From JANRIG01 sp033765235 (GTDB lineage Bacteria > Bacteroidota > Bacteroidia > Cytophagales > UBA9547), in contig JANRIG010000019.1 of assembly GCA_033765235.1 (NCBI GenBank), positions 1 to 64,000 of the forward strand: 64,000 bases of DNA, given 5' to 3'. Shown piece by piece: positions 34,045-43,958 of this stretch (within the stretch, counting starts at the first letter, position 1; every line of letters begins with the position of its first letter). Below the pieces are notes generated by a model. That model made no database searches and was not told where the DNA came from. It saw nothing but the letters and a program-made list of their open reading frames with translations. The translations under genes were made by a program, and so were the position numbers.

Positions 34045-37000
34045 TTACCTGATAATAGACACATCGCCTATCAGTGGCTGGCTTCCGTCTTTTTTGTCTA
34101 TAAAGTACCAATAGGTACCTGTAGGCAGGTTGCTGCCATCCCATGGTTTAGCTTTCAGGTCATTGCCCTTCACTTCATACACCACTGTGCCATACCTATT
34201 GTATACTTTCACCACGGCATCTTTGCGCAAGCGCAAATCTACAATATTCCAAAATCCATTTTCATCGCCCGTACCCGGAGTGAGTGCGTTGGGCACAAAG
34301 TCTGCTGATTCGCATATTTTTATCGCTACTATATTAGATACCGAGGAGTCGCATTTGCTGCTTTTGGTCACTGCTCTGTAATATTGTTTGGTACCATATT
34401 TATTATTTTCCGGTGTTTTTAGATAGTCGGTAATGGCGGTTTTGTTTTGTTCTTTATTCACATCATACCAAGTTAGACTGTCGCGCGAAAATTGCCATTG
34501 CACATTGCCCACATAGTCTATAAGTTTGATATATGTAAAAAATTCTTCGCATATTTCAAAAATATTGTCTTTGGGTATGGCTACTCCACCTTCAGACTTG
34601 GGCAGCACATAGAAATTTACCACATTACTGGCACTTGACCTACAGCCCTTAAACGATGCTAATACTCTGACAGATATAGAGTCTTTGAGCTCTTCGCTGG
34701 TAAAAATGCCTTTGTCATAAGTACCTGCGCTGGTGTACCATACATTGCTGCCCGCTTTTCTTTCTTGCCATGTGATATCACCTGTATGACCTTTGAGAGT
34801 AAGTTTTACGGTACTGCCTTCGCATAGCGAGCCATAGTTTTGTATAGGGTCTATGTAGCCACCATTGGAGGCTATGATGTTGATAGTATCTTGTGCCGAA
34901 TAGTTGCCACATGTGGTATCATTTACTACATATCTTATGGTAAAAGGTCCACCAAGGTTGCTGCTCTCAAGGTCTATTATACCGGTGATACTGTTAAGAA
35001 ATGCAATGCCCGGAGAGGCTGTAAACTTGCCCCTGTCAAATACACCATCTGGAAACGCGGTACCTTCATTGCAGTATGGGCTGCCTGTAAAAGTGAATGA
35101 GGGTATCACCGGAGGTGCTGTGATATTGATGCTCAATACATCAGATACTGAGCCGCAAGAGTTGGAGGCAGACTTAGTAACGGTCACGTATCGAGTGCCT
35201 TCTTGTGATGTATTGAGCCTTATTTGCCCGGTAAGTGTGTTTATATCTAATCCAATATCTCCCGCAAATGATAGTCCTGCTACATTTTGGTCAGGGTATA
35301 TGCTGCGTTCGCCCTTACAAAACGACTCTTTGCCTTTGTCGTAAGATATATATGGTATTTCGGGTATTTGGTTTATGAGCACATTTGCAGTATCTTTTTT
35401 CTCGGCACATCCCTTGAAAGCAGGTACTTTGTAAGTAATGGTAAATACTCCGGGTTTAGTATTTTGCAGATTTATGCTGCCTGTCACAGAGTTCAAGTCA
35501 AGCCCTGAGCCATAGTCATTTATAAATGAACCATTTCTAAAAAATGAAGTTTCATTGAGTCGAGCTACTTGCCCATCTTTGCAATATACTGATTTTTCGT
35601 AGCGTATGTTGGGTATTATTTCAGGGGCTGTCACTTCTATTTCTACAGGCTCTGATACCACCTCAGGGCATACCCCAGATGCAGGTATGTACCCATATAT
35701 TTGATAATTGTTTGGGGTGAGATTATATAAATTGTTAATTACACCTGTAAAAGTATTAATGCTGATAAAACTAGTAGGGGTGCGATACCTTGTAGATGAT
35801 GAGTTTGAAAATGCTTGTATGCCTATGATATTTTCATTACAAAACTGAGATGACAAATAACCAATGGTAGGTTTTGCAGGTAGTTTTTGAATGGTGACGG
35901 TGGTGATGGCTTCCAATTGTGGACAAACTCCAATCACAGGCATGCGATAACGCACAAAATAGGTGCCATCTTTAGAAGCCCCGGTATTAATAAATCCCGA
36001 ACCGTTTATACTAAGGTTTGTAGAACTGGATATGATACTACCTCCTGAGGTGGCCAATGTAGGTATTTTGAGAGCACCCTCCTCCTGGCAGAATATAGAG
36101 GCTTCATACCCTATTCCGGGCGCATTATATTGACCTGCAATAGTGAGGCTGCTATAGGAAGATGCAGCTTCGCATCCATGAATGTCTGTGTAGTCATAGG
36201 TTATATTATACCTTTTATATGTACCCGGGAATACATTTACCCCATTCACAGTGATGGCACCCGTGAGGGTATTCATGGATATGTCTATATCATCAATACT
36301 AAATCTCCCGTTAGGGAAGTTGGCAGACATATTGGGGCTTGAGGTAGCCACTATAGTGGATGATTTGTTACAAAATTGTCCATTTCCATAGATAAAATTT
36401 GGCAAAACGGGTAAATCTCTGATAGTTACTGTAGTAAGGTCTTGCAGGGTAAGGCACGACCCTGTAGGTGGGAATGCATACCTAATAATATAGTTGCCAC
36501 TTTGTGATTTGTCTGCGAATATATTGCCTAATCCATCAATGCTTATGTTGGATGAGTTAGCACTAAATGACCCACCTGGTGATGTAATACTTGGACTGAT
36601 AATAGCACCTGCATCTTTGCAAATGGTATTGGATGAATAAGCTATTTTTGGTTTATTGAATTGACCTGAAATAGTTACGCTCGTATTTTTGGGCGGGGGT
36701 GAGCATCCATACACATCTGTGATAGTATAATATATATCATATGTACGGAATGCACCTGCACCTATAGCTAAACCATTCACAGTAATGGCACCGGTGGCGG
36801 TATTGAGTGGCAAGTCTGAGGGTATGACACTATATCTGCCGCCCGGGTAGTCCACCGCAAGGTTTGGACTTACCGTTACAGAGGAAAGCCTATCGTTGCA
36901 AAACTGTTTACTTTCATATGTAAAAGTAGGTACAATTACTGATGAACCTATAGTGAGCACCGCAAATCCTGATACAGACCCACATACATTGGGCTTGAGT

Positions 37001-40000
37001 ATGGAAGTCACCGTATATATGCCTACATCGCTTGGGGTAGGATAAATAGTGCCATTAAATGGGAATATTTGTACACCTCCGCTGATGGTAAATGTAAGAT
37101 TTGACCCACCCAAAGTAGCACCTGATATACTGAGTATAGGTATACTATTGGCATTGCATATAGGTATGCTACTATAATATGGTATAGGTACTTGAGGTTT
37201 TGATTCTAAGAAAAACCCCGATGTACCTTGCAGAAAACCACATCCTGAGCCGGCATCTGTAGTATAGGTGAGTGAGTAATTGCCTGTGGGCAATGCACTT
37301 GTAAGGGTCACTGTGCCAGTGGAGGTATTCACACTAAGCAAACTTGATGATGATGAATAGCTGCCATTAATTACTCCATCTATAGTTATTACATTTAATA
37401 TTCCAAAGTCATTGCAATAGTTTGGCTGTGCAAATGTGAATTGGGGCAGCTTATTAAGTGCTTTGAATGAAATGGGTGATGAAGTGGTGCGTACCGGACA
37501 AGCACCATTATCAGGTTGTGCATACACTATGTCAAACGTGCCACTTACAGTAAGATTTGTAAGACTCACTGCGCCATTATAGCCATCTACCCTGATATCA
37601 GGATGACCTGAAAATGAACCTCTGTTTATACCATTGAATGTAAGGGTATTATTTATCTCTGGCAGGTAAAATGAAGTAAGCGTGCCACAATAGGGTGTGC
37701 TTGAGTATGAAAAAATAGGTTTGCTTTGCAAAGCAGATAAAAATAAAACCGAAAAATCACTGTACACTGCATCACAACCTAAGTAGCTCGGTATCTGATA
37801 TTGCACTACATAAAGTCCTGATTTGGTGGTTGTATCGCCTGAGAGCATACCTGTCACAGAGTTTAGGGATATATTACTGCCGGATTGGTTGATGATAAAT
37901 TTGAAACCTGCTCCCGGCAATGAAGATAAGTTCATCACTGAGAATGGTAGCGGCACTACAGGGAAACTGTTGTTACAGTATTCTTGTTGGGCATATTGAA
38001 ATGCAGGTGTAGCAGGACTTGAAGTAACGGTGAGGCTTACACCATTATATACATCACCACAACCACCTGTGCCGGGTATAGAATATACAATGTCATATAT
38101 TCCTGAGGTCACTGTATAGTTTATCAATACTGTGCCTGTAATAGAGTTGATAGGCAAGCCATTGGTAGCAAAAAAGTATCCATCGGTAAAAGTATTTTGA
38201 TTGTCAGCGGTTGATACTTTTTCTTTGAAAGCTACATTATTGCATATAGGTAAAAATGGACTATTTCCATAGTAAAACTTAGGTACAGGTGCTAAATTTT
38301 TGATGCTCACAGCCTGACTTATATCAAAATTGGGGCAGCCACCCACAGCTGGAATACTAAAGCTGATTAGATAATTACCCTCCGATGATGTAGATGGTCT
38401 GAATGCTCCTCCTGTTGCAGTGAATGACATACCTACTACCGGGAATACTGAAAACGTACCTGTGGCAGCACTTGAATAGCTAAATGATGGTAGTACTGCC
38501 CCTGTAAACGAATTGCAAAATTCACCTGTGCCATAACTGAAAGCGGTGACTGTGCTGGGTTGGGTAACTATGATATTGATAGATGTGGTAGTAAAAATAG
38601 GACATGCACCGTTGTCTGCTCTTATTTGATAGGAAGTGGAGGTGGTAAGTGGCGGTGTTGAGTAGTTAGAACCTGTAACACTGAGATTTGTCCACAAAGC
38701 ACCATTATTGGTAGAGAAAAACCAGTTTATGCCGGCTGCTGTGGCAGCAGAGTATGACAATGTAATATTAGAACCTGCACAAATGGCTGATTCACTGGCT
38801 GCAAATCCTAATATGGTAGGTATGGCATCTATAAATACTACTTCGTCCTTAATATATGGTGTGGTAGTAGCACCGCTGGTGCCTAATATAGTGAGTGTTA
38901 TATTCTTCACTCCTATAGAGTTGTAGGTCACATTTACCGGATAGGTAATGCCTGTTCCCGATAGGGTAGCAGGTGTAGCTCCCGCACCAAAGTTCCAGCG
39001 CACACCGGTGATAGATATGCCACTCACTGTTAATGTATTGTTGGTAAACGCTATAGTAGGTGATGTAATACAGGCACGCTGCACATTGTATGTTATCTGT
39101 GGGTCTAGTGGACAGCCTGATATTGATGCTACAAATATTCCTGAGGTTAATGTGGCACAGTCAAGCCTGTCTACCAGTACAGCTCTGAAATACATATCTG
39201 TAAATAAAAATGTGGTGCCAAAAAATGGGGTGGTGAATCCTGTACCTGCGGTCACATTTTGCCAACCGCTCACTCCGCCGGGTACTGTGGTCTGCTGCCA
39301 ACGTATAGTATAATAGTTTGACCCTGATATATTCATATTTGTTCTACCTCCGGGGCATATAGGAATTACAGAGGTCACAGTGCTCACCGGGCTTATGCTC
39401 ATGGCCGGTAATAACTGCATTTTGATACCTGATGTGGTCACGGCATTGCATTGTCCGCTTCTTACAATAGCTCTATAATACCTATCTACAAATATTCCGG
39501 GAGTGGTATAAATATTATTGGCAGTATTAAATCCGCCACCTGTAGCATTGAACCATGATAAATTATCAAATGATTGTATCCAATTTATAGTAGGGGATGT
39601 ATTGGTAGAGTTTACAGTAAGTGTCCTAAATCCTCCGCCACATACAGTGGGTCCGGGTGCGCTGGAGGCTATGCCCGAGGTTTGGGACAAGCCATCTACG
39701 GTAATGTTAAATGACCTTGATTTGGAAGGACCGGGTCCTTGAATTTCATGTCTAATATTCTTAATGCCTGCGGTTGTAAATCTTACATTGCCTGGAAATG
39801 TAGCAGATGTAGAACTTAGGGTGGCGGGTGTGCCTCCTGTAAATGTCCAATTGTATCGGGTAATGCCCCCAATGCCGTCAAAGGTATCTTGATGATAGAT
39901 ATATATACCTGTGGTAGAAGCGGTAGATAAGCATACGCTCGAGGCTAATGTAGTAAGTGGAAATGGCTTAAGCAAGCAATTTACTGCGCTCACAGTGACC

Positions 40001-41160
40001 ACATTAGAATATTTTACCTGACACTGTACCGAAGTGGCTGAATATCGTGAGGCAGCACGGTAATACCTTGTTTGACCTATCAGCAGGTGAGGGGATACAG
40101 AGTTATAAGTTCGGGCTGTAGCACCTCCTATGTTGCTGAATGTGACATTGTTGGTAGAACTTTCCCATTGCAAATTTTTAAACCATCCTGTAATAGAAAG
40201 AGCAAATGCCGAACTGTCGCATACATTAATACGCGAGGCAGTGGTGACGTTATATGCACCTGCGCCATTGCTGAGCACCCCTGTAGCGGTGCCGGCAAAA
40301 GCTACCCCTTCTATTGAAAGCGTGTAAGTAGGGCTAAACACTTCTGGGCATGTGCCTGCATTGAGCCTTGCTCTCCATGATGAGGTCACAGTGATGAGTG
40401 GAGTAGTATAGGTGTCGTTGTTTTCAAAAGGTATATCTTGCCAGCCTCCTGATGTAGGGTTGCTATATTGCCACTGAATAGAGCCTGCAGCCTGATTAAG
40501 ACCAAGCACTACACTGTTGCAAAAGAGTAGGTTTGGTGAAACTAATAAATTGCCTCCGGGTTTCACTTCATATATTACTACACTTGATTTGTAGCATGCA
40601 TTACCATTATTTGCCATATATATGATATCGTATGCGCCTGCAGCGGCCGAACTTAGGCTTATGGTACCTCCAAGCAGGTTAAGTAATGGTTCATTAATCC
40701 CTGTAATGCCATTGGCAAGTTTATAACTTCCACCCGGAAATAGACTCGATGGATTTGGGGTAGGGGTAAGGGTAGTAGGCAGCGAAAATCCTGCAATAGG
40801 TTTGCAGGCACTGGTAGAGTTGTAGTTGAATACAGAGGTATTTACTTGTGTGTTTGTCACTGTTATTGATTGTTGTCTTATATTAAAGCCACCCGGTCCG
40901 GATACGGTAAGGCGTACATTTTTTACGCCTGCAGTGCTATAGTATACTGTGGCAGAGGTGCCATTGCCTGTAGCCGGATTAGCCCCCGCCCCAAAATCCC
41001 AACTGCGTGATGATATACTACCTGAAGATGCATCTGTGAAAACAGTGCTCGTGCCGCCGCATATAGTAGTGAGTGATGCATTGAAATTGGCAGTAGGTGC
41101 TTGCCCAAATGATAATATGGTTAAAATAAAAAATAATGATGTTGTTATTAATAATTTCAT
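34045..41160 (-). CDS. giant T9SS type B adhesin-like surface protein
   Basis: The 2,371-residue protein has a signal peptide (ending LSFGQ), PKD-like domains near residues 25-105, 410-495 and 695-785 (for example SRSWDFGAGANPAT), and Ig-like segments between them. About 14 related repeats (870-2095) follow, then another Ig-like pair. The final 90 residues are a CHU_C/gliding-associated type B sorting domain (FVPNALTPGTGDENGFWNI, VKVYNRYGTVVYE, LPTGTYWYFID). It is predicted to be exported by T9SS and displayed on the cell surface. ATG 41160 is preferred over TTG 41166; it overlaps the PorP/SprF stop as ATGA. Ligand unknown. Confidence 0.88.
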   Translation of the reverse strand: MKLLITTSLFFILTILSFGQAPTANFNASLTTICGGTSTVFTDASSGSISSRSWDFGAGANPATGNGTSATVYYSTAGVKNVRLTVSGPGGFNIRQQSITVTNTQVNTSVFNYNSTSACKPIAGFSLPTTLTPTPNPSSLFPGGSYKLANGITGINEPLLNLLGGTISLSSAAAGAYDIIYMANNGNACYKSSVVIYEVKPGGNLLVSPNLLFCNSVVLGLNQAAGSIQWQYSNPTSGGWQDIPFENNDTYTTPLITVTSSWRARLNAGTCPEVFSPTYTLSIEGVAFAGTATGVLSNGAGAYNVTTASRINVCDSSAFALSITGWFKNLQWESSTNNVTFSNIGGATARTYNSVSPHLLIGQTRYYRAASRYSATSVQCQVKYSNVVTVSAVNCLLKPFPLTTLASSVCLSTASTTGIYIYHQDTFDGIGGITRYNWTFTGGTPATLSSTSATFPGNVRFTTAGIKNIRHEIQGPGPSKSRSFNITVDGLSQTSGIASSAPGPTVCGGGFRTLTVNSTNTSPTINWIQSFDNLSWFNATGGGFNTANNIYTTPGIFVDRYYRAIVRSGQCNAVTTSGIKMQLLPAMSISPVSTVTSVIPICPGGRTNMNISGSNYYTIRWQQTTVPGGVSGWQNVTAGTGFTTPFFGTTFLFTDMYFRAVLVDRLDCATLTSGIFVASISGCPLDPQITYNVQRACITSPTIAFTNNTLTVSGISITGVRWNFGAGATPATLSGTGITYPVNVTYNSIGVKNITLTILGTSGATTTPYIKDEVVFIDAIPTILGFAASESAICAGSNITLSYSAATAAGINWFFSTNNGALWTNLSVTGSNYSTPPLTTSTSYQIRADNGACPIFTTTSINIIVTQPSTVTAFSYGTGEFCNSFTGAVLPSFSYSSAATGTFSVFPVVGMSFTATGGAFRPSTSSEGNYLISFSIPAVGGCPNFDISQAVSIKNLAPVPKFYYGNSPFLPICNNVAFKEKVSTADNQNTFTDGYFFATNGLPINSITGTVLINYTVTSGIYDIVYSIPGTGGCGDVYNGVSLTVTSSPATPAFQYAQQEYCNNSFPVVPLPFSVMNLSSLPGAGFKFIINQSGSNISLNSVTGMLSGDTTTKSGLYVVQYQIPSYLGCDAVYSDFSVLFLSALQSKPIFSYSSTPYCGTLTSFYLPEINNTLTFNGINRGSFSGHPDIRVDGYNGAVSLTNLTVSGTFDIVYAQPDNGACPVRTTSSPISFKALNKLPQFTFAQPNYCNDFGILNVITIDGVINGSYSSSSSLLSVNTSTGTVTLTSALPTGNYSLTYTTDAGSGCGFLQGTSGFFLESKPQVPIPYYSSIPICNANSIPILSISGATLGGSNLTFTISGGVQIFPFNGTIYPTPSDVGIYTVTSILKPNVCGSVSGFAVLTIGSSVIVPTFTYESKQFCNDRLSSVTVSPNLAVDYPGGRYSVIPSDLPLNTATGAITVNGLAIGAGAFRTYDIYYTITDVYGCSPPPKNTSVTISGQFNKPKIAYSSNTICKDAGAIISPSITSPGGSFSANSSNISIDGLGNIFADKSQSGNYIIRYAFPPTGSCLTLQDLTTVTIRDLPVLPNFIYGNGQFCNKSSTIVATSSPNMSANFPNGRFSIDDIDISMNTLTGAITVNGVNVFPGTYKRYNITYDYTDIHGCEAASSYSSLTIAGQYNAPGIGYEASIFCQEEGALKIPTLATSGGSIISSSTNLSINGSGFINTGASKDGTYFVRYRMPVIGVCPQLEAITTVTIQKLPAKPTIGYLSSQFCNENIIGIQAFSNSSSTRYRTPTSFISINTFTGVINNLYNLTPNNYQIYGYIPASGVCPEVVSEPVEIEVTAPEIIPNIRYEKSVYCKDGQVARLNETSFFRNGSFINDYGSGLDLNSVTGSINLQNTKPGVFTITYKVPAFKGCAEKKDTANVLINQIPEIPYISYDKGKESFCKGERSIYPDQNVAGLSFAGDIGLDINTLTGQIRLNTSQEGTRYVTVTKSASNSCGSVSDVLSINITAPPVIPSFTFTGSPYCNEGTAFPDGVFDRGKFTASPGIAFLNSITGIIDLESSNLGGPFTIRYVVNDTTCGNYSAQDTINIIASNGGYIDPIQNYGSLCEGSTVKLTLKGHTGDITWQERKAGSNVWYTSAGTYDKGIFTSEELKDSISVRVLASFKGCRSSASNVVNFYVLPKSEGGVAIPKDNIFEICEEFFTYIKLIDYVGNVQWQFSRDSLTWYDVNKEQNKTAITDYLKTPENNKYGTKQYYRAVTKSSKCDSSVSNIVAIKICESADFVPNALTPGTGDENGFWNIVDLRLRKDAVVKVYNRYGTVVYEVKGNDLKAKPWDGSNLPTGTYWYFIDKKDGSQPLIGDVSIIR
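34880..38555 (-). repeat. about 14 tandem repeats of roughly 85 residues in the adhesin
   Basis: Each unit opens with Pro-x-aromatic-x-Tyr/Phe and a Cys about six to eight residues later (FSYGTGEFCN, FQYAQQEYCN, FIYGNGQFCN, FTFTGSPYCN). It continues with a hydrophobic-Asn-x-x-Thr-Gly turn (LNSVTGML, MNTLTGAI) and ends in a Tyr-rich strand with Gly-x-Cys (YSIPGTGGCG). The two Cys per unit may form a disulfide. Units have diverged, so boundaries are approximate and repeat-mediated length change is probably slow. Confidence 0.75.
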
Positions 41161-42152
41161 CGCCAAAAATCTGAAGGTGATAATATTCTCTGTCTGGGTA
41201 TTAATATAAGACCGAGCATAAGCTCGTGCGTGCCTGATGTGCGAGCTGAAAGCTCAGAAAGTACTAAATCATATGCGTAACCAAATTCGAAGCGAGACAT
41301 AAACTTAGCTCCGAACATGAACACTAAGCCGTCTTGGTTTCTGTATGATACGGCTGCCCACAATAAATGTTCGTCTTTCCACTTCAATTCTCTGAAATTA
41401 ATTTTTGCATTAATATCAAAAGTAGGGTTTGAGGTGTATTGATTGGCTTTGATGATGATAGATGGTATGAGATATATGGCAGGGTCGCGAAGTATCTCTA
41501 TGGCACCTCCTGCGGTGATGAAGTAGTGCTGTACCAACCTATTAACACCTATGGGCACGGGAAATGGGGATGCATTTACATTATTCATAAATATTTGGTC
41601 GAGCGAGGCACCTACATACCACAGTTTATGATACATCCATGCACCTATATTGCCGTCGAGCAGTAGTTTGTTGTTGTTTGACAGTTTTATAGGGTCTATG
41701 TCTTTGGTAAGGTTTATATGTTCTGAGTTAATTCGATAGTTTTGCATGCCCAGTGAGGCTCCTGCACTGAAGCGTACATTTTTAAAGATGGTGAAGTCGT
41801 AGGCATAGGTGGCGAGCACTCTGTAGTTTTCAAAGGGACCTACAGCGTCTCTATATACAAGGAATCCCATGCCGTGATGCCAAGAGTTTTGGTTTTTGTG
41901 TATGCCTCTCAGCCGCTCATGCTCTTTGCCAAGATGACCGTGTCCGGTGATAAACATGGTCTGAGGTCCGTTTATTAGCCCCCATTGGGTTCTATAACCC
42001 ATATTTATGTGGTAGTAGTCTGATGTACCTGCAGCGGCTGGGTTCATCAGATATGGATTTATCATGTACATGCTATATTGCGATAGCTGTTGTCCAAAAG
42101 TAGTAGTTATACTAAAAGTTACATACATGACAAAAGTTTGTAAATATTTCAC
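41157..42152 (-). CDS. PorP/SprF-family T9SS outer-membrane protein
   Basis: The 331-residue protein has a signal peptide (ending TTFGQQ) and the PorP/SprF start LSQYSMYMINPYLMNPAAAGTSDYY, in which the YM-NP-Y-NPA signature is conserved. The rest is a beta-barrel (for example FGYAYDLVLSEL). SprF-like proteins are needed for export or surface attachment of the type B protein encoded beside them. Here the gene precedes the adhesin and overlaps it by 4 bases (ATGA), so partner and cargo are made together. The pairing is the strongest evidence for its role. Confidence 0.92.
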   Translation of the reverse strand: MKYLQTFVMYVTFSITTTFGQQLSQYSMYMINPYLMNPAAAGTSDYYHINMGYRTQWGLINGPQTMFITGHGHLGKEHERLRGIHKNQNSWHHGMGFLVYRDAVGPFENYRVLATYAYDFTIFKNVRFSAGASLGMQNYRINSEHINLTKDIDPIKLSNNNKLLLDGNIGAWMYHKLWYVGASLDQIFMNNVNASPFPVPIGVNRLVQHYFITAGGAIEILRDPAIYLIPSIIIKANQYTSNPTFDINAKINFRELKWKDEHLLWAAVSYRNQDGLVFMFGAKFMSRFEFGYAYDLVLSELSARTSGTHELMLGLILIPRQRILSPSDFWR

Positions 42153-42241
42153 GTCAATTCCAATACAAATATATAATAATAAAGCGTAAAATTCCTAAAA
42201 ATGTAATGAATAATTAGGATATTATATAAATAATCAAAAAA

Positions 42242-42655
42242 TCAGTTGCTTATTTTTTTGAGTAGCATGAGTGTAAAGTCTTTTTCTGCTTTTATAAGGG
42301 CTATTACTTGCCTTATTTTGAGTATTTGAGTAAATTTTTTGTAATATTCGCGTTCCAGTTCTGTTTCTTTGGTTTTTAGGTCAAGGTATTTGTTAAAATC
42401 TGTTTGTAACTGTTCGTCTGTGACTGATAGACTTCCACTTTCTGTTTTCAATGTTTTTATGGCTGCTCTTATGGCGTATTTTTTGTCTTGAAATTCATTG
42501 TAAAGAGGCCAAAATACGGTAGACTGCTCAGGAGTAAGGTCTATCTTGTCTGATAGGAATGCTATTTTGGCAGAGGCAATTTTGTCTTTGTTATCTTGCT
42601 GAGCTACAAGCCTGAATGTTGATAAAAATAATAATAAATATATTACGTTTTTCAT
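42242..42655 (-). CDS. Spy/CpxP-like periplasmic protein
   Basis: The 137-residue protein has a signal peptide (ending FRLVAQ) and a helical body. FLSDKIDLTPEQSTVFWPLYNEF (about 33-55) contains the LTPEQ-type motif of the Spy/CpxP/LTXXQ group, and the C-terminal half is a charged coiled coil. Such proteins act as periplasmic chaperones or stress sensors. It is the third gene after an ECF sigma factor and a membrane anti-sigma candidate, 6 bases apart from the latter, as in metal- or envelope-stress operons. A regulatory or protective role in that response is inferred. Confidence 0.7.
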   Translation of the reverse strand: MKNVIYLLLFLSTFRLVAQQDNKDKIASAKIAFLSDKIDLTPEQSTVFWPLYNEFQDKKYAIRAAIKTLKTESGSLSVTDEQLQTDFNKYLDLKTKETELEREYYKKFTQILKIRQVIALIKAEKDFTLMLLKKISN

Positions 42656-42661
42656 AAAGCG

Positions 42662-43291
42662 TCAAATATCATCTTCTAATAGTTCTATGTCTAAATTTTC
42701 TGCGTTTATTTCGTTTTTTTCAATGTCAAATACATTTGTAGCGGTGTAATGCGATATTTTGCTATGAGAGGGTATCTCCATGGCTATGGTATTATATGTC
42801 TCATTGTCAGCATTTTCTAAGAATGATATTATGTCATTTGTTTCTATGCCTGAGAGGTAATTTGTAGGTGTATATTGCAAATATATATAATATGAAAGTG
42901 ATAGTGTGAATACTAAAGCAATAGTAGCCAATGCCGGTTTCCACAACAATTGTGGTATGGTATAGGTATCAGGTTTAGATTTGTAAATACGGGTTTGTAT
43001 TTTGAGCGGCAGCTCATCAAAGTAGGTATCTGCTACATTGATGGCTTGTAGCTTGGGTATGTCTTGGAGAAGTAGTTGCTCACTTGTTTTGGATAGTATA
43101 TCATTGACCGATGTTTCAAAATATTGCACAGGCAGTGCAAATATTTCCTCATTGGTATATTTTTTTTCAAGGGATATTCCTTTGGTAATTTTGAAAAATA
43201 CTTGGTATTGAAGCGTATCAAAATAGCTGTCGGGCAGTAGATAAGGTACTGTCTTTTCAATTTTATCAATATTTATATATTTTTTTGCCAC
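42662..43291 (-). CDS. membrane anti-sigma factor candidate
   Basis: The 209-residue protein has one central membrane helix (about 115-135, ALATIALVFTLSLSYYIYLQY), a cytoplasmic N-terminal part of about 112 residues and a C-terminal part ending in acidic residues. No zinc-finger ZAS motif is seen. Its only claim to the role is architecture and place: directly after an ECF sigma gene and before a Spy-like periplasmic gene. That order is typical of sigma, anti-sigma and sensor operons. No homology to a named family is recognised by eye. Confidence 0.55.
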   Translation of the reverse strand: MAKKYINIDKIEKTVPYLLPDSYFDTLQYQVFFKITKGISLEKKYTNEEIFALPVQYFETSVNDILSKTSEQLLLQDIPKLQAINVADTYFDELPLKIQTRIYKSKPDTYTIPQLLWKPALATIALVFTLSLSYYIYLQYTPTNYLSGIETNDIISFLENADNETYNTIAMEIPSHSKISHYTATNVFDIEKNEINAENLDIELLEDDI

Positions 43292-43333
43292 GTATATATT
43301 TATTTCATTTAGATATTATTTATGCCTCATGGT

Positions 43334-43873
43334 TTAATGATTATTGATGTATTCTTCAATCTTTTTTACGGCCAAGTGGTACGATGCTTTAAGAGCACCT
43401 ACTGAGGTGCCTAATATTTCTGATATGTCGTCATATTTGAGGTCGTCATAATATTTCATATTAAATACAAGTCTTTGTTTTTCAGGCAGTTTTAATAATG
43501 CTTTTTGTAGTTTCACTTGTACTTGGTCTATCTCTGGGTTTATAGCGGTGTCTATTTTTTGGAGTAACTCGTTTTCTACATCATATATAGGCAGTAGAAA
43601 TTTTTTTCTTTTTTTGTTTAGAAAATTAAGACATTCGTTAGTAGCTATGCGGTATAGCCAAGTGTATATTTTGGCATCGCCTCTAAAGTTGTCTAATGAT
43701 TTATAGGCTTTGATGAAGGTATCTTGTGTGAGGTCATCAGCATCATCATGGTCTATTACCATTTTGCGGATATGCCAATACACCATTTTTTGGTATTTGC
43801 GCACAAGTTGGTTAAATGCTGCATTGCGCGTATCAGGCTCGCTAAATTTTTGTAAAATTTCCTTATCTTCCAT
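43334..43873 (-). CDS. ECF RNA polymerase sigma factor
   Basis: The 179-residue sigma-70-family protein has region 2 (about 15-85, with KMVYWHIRKMV, DADDLTQDTFIKAY and TWLYRIATNECLNFL) and region 4 (about 120-175, with LPEKQRLVFNMKYYDDLKYDDISEILGTSVGALKASYH). It lacks regions 1 and 3, as ECF factors do. It redirects RNA polymerase to a stress regulon, probably including its own operon. The two downstream genes are the anti-sigma candidate and Spy-like protein. The inducing signal is not visible in the sequence. Confidence 0.93.
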   Translation of the reverse strand: MEDKEILQKFSEPDTRNAAFNQLVRKYQKMVYWHIRKMVIDHDDADDLTQDTFIKAYKSLDNFRGDAKIYTWLYRIATNECLNFLNKKRKKFLLPIYDVENELLQKIDTAINPEIDQVQVKLQKALLKLPEKQRLVFNMKYYDDLKYDDISEILGTSVGALKASYHLAVKKIEEYINNH

Positions 43874-43958
43874 TAAGTGCTATGGTGCATGATATGGTTA
43901 GATAAAATTATGTACATATGGTTTAACCCAAAAAATATTTTTTCAATTAATATTATAC

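Noticed and set aside
34880..38555. Adhesin repeats considered as a CRISPR or DNA satellite array
   Set aside because: The repetition is at protein level with diverged DNA and stays in one long frame.
38708..39313. Open frames opposite the adhesin and other long genes
   Set aside because: They are antisense shadows with no start signals, domain similarity or independent promoters.
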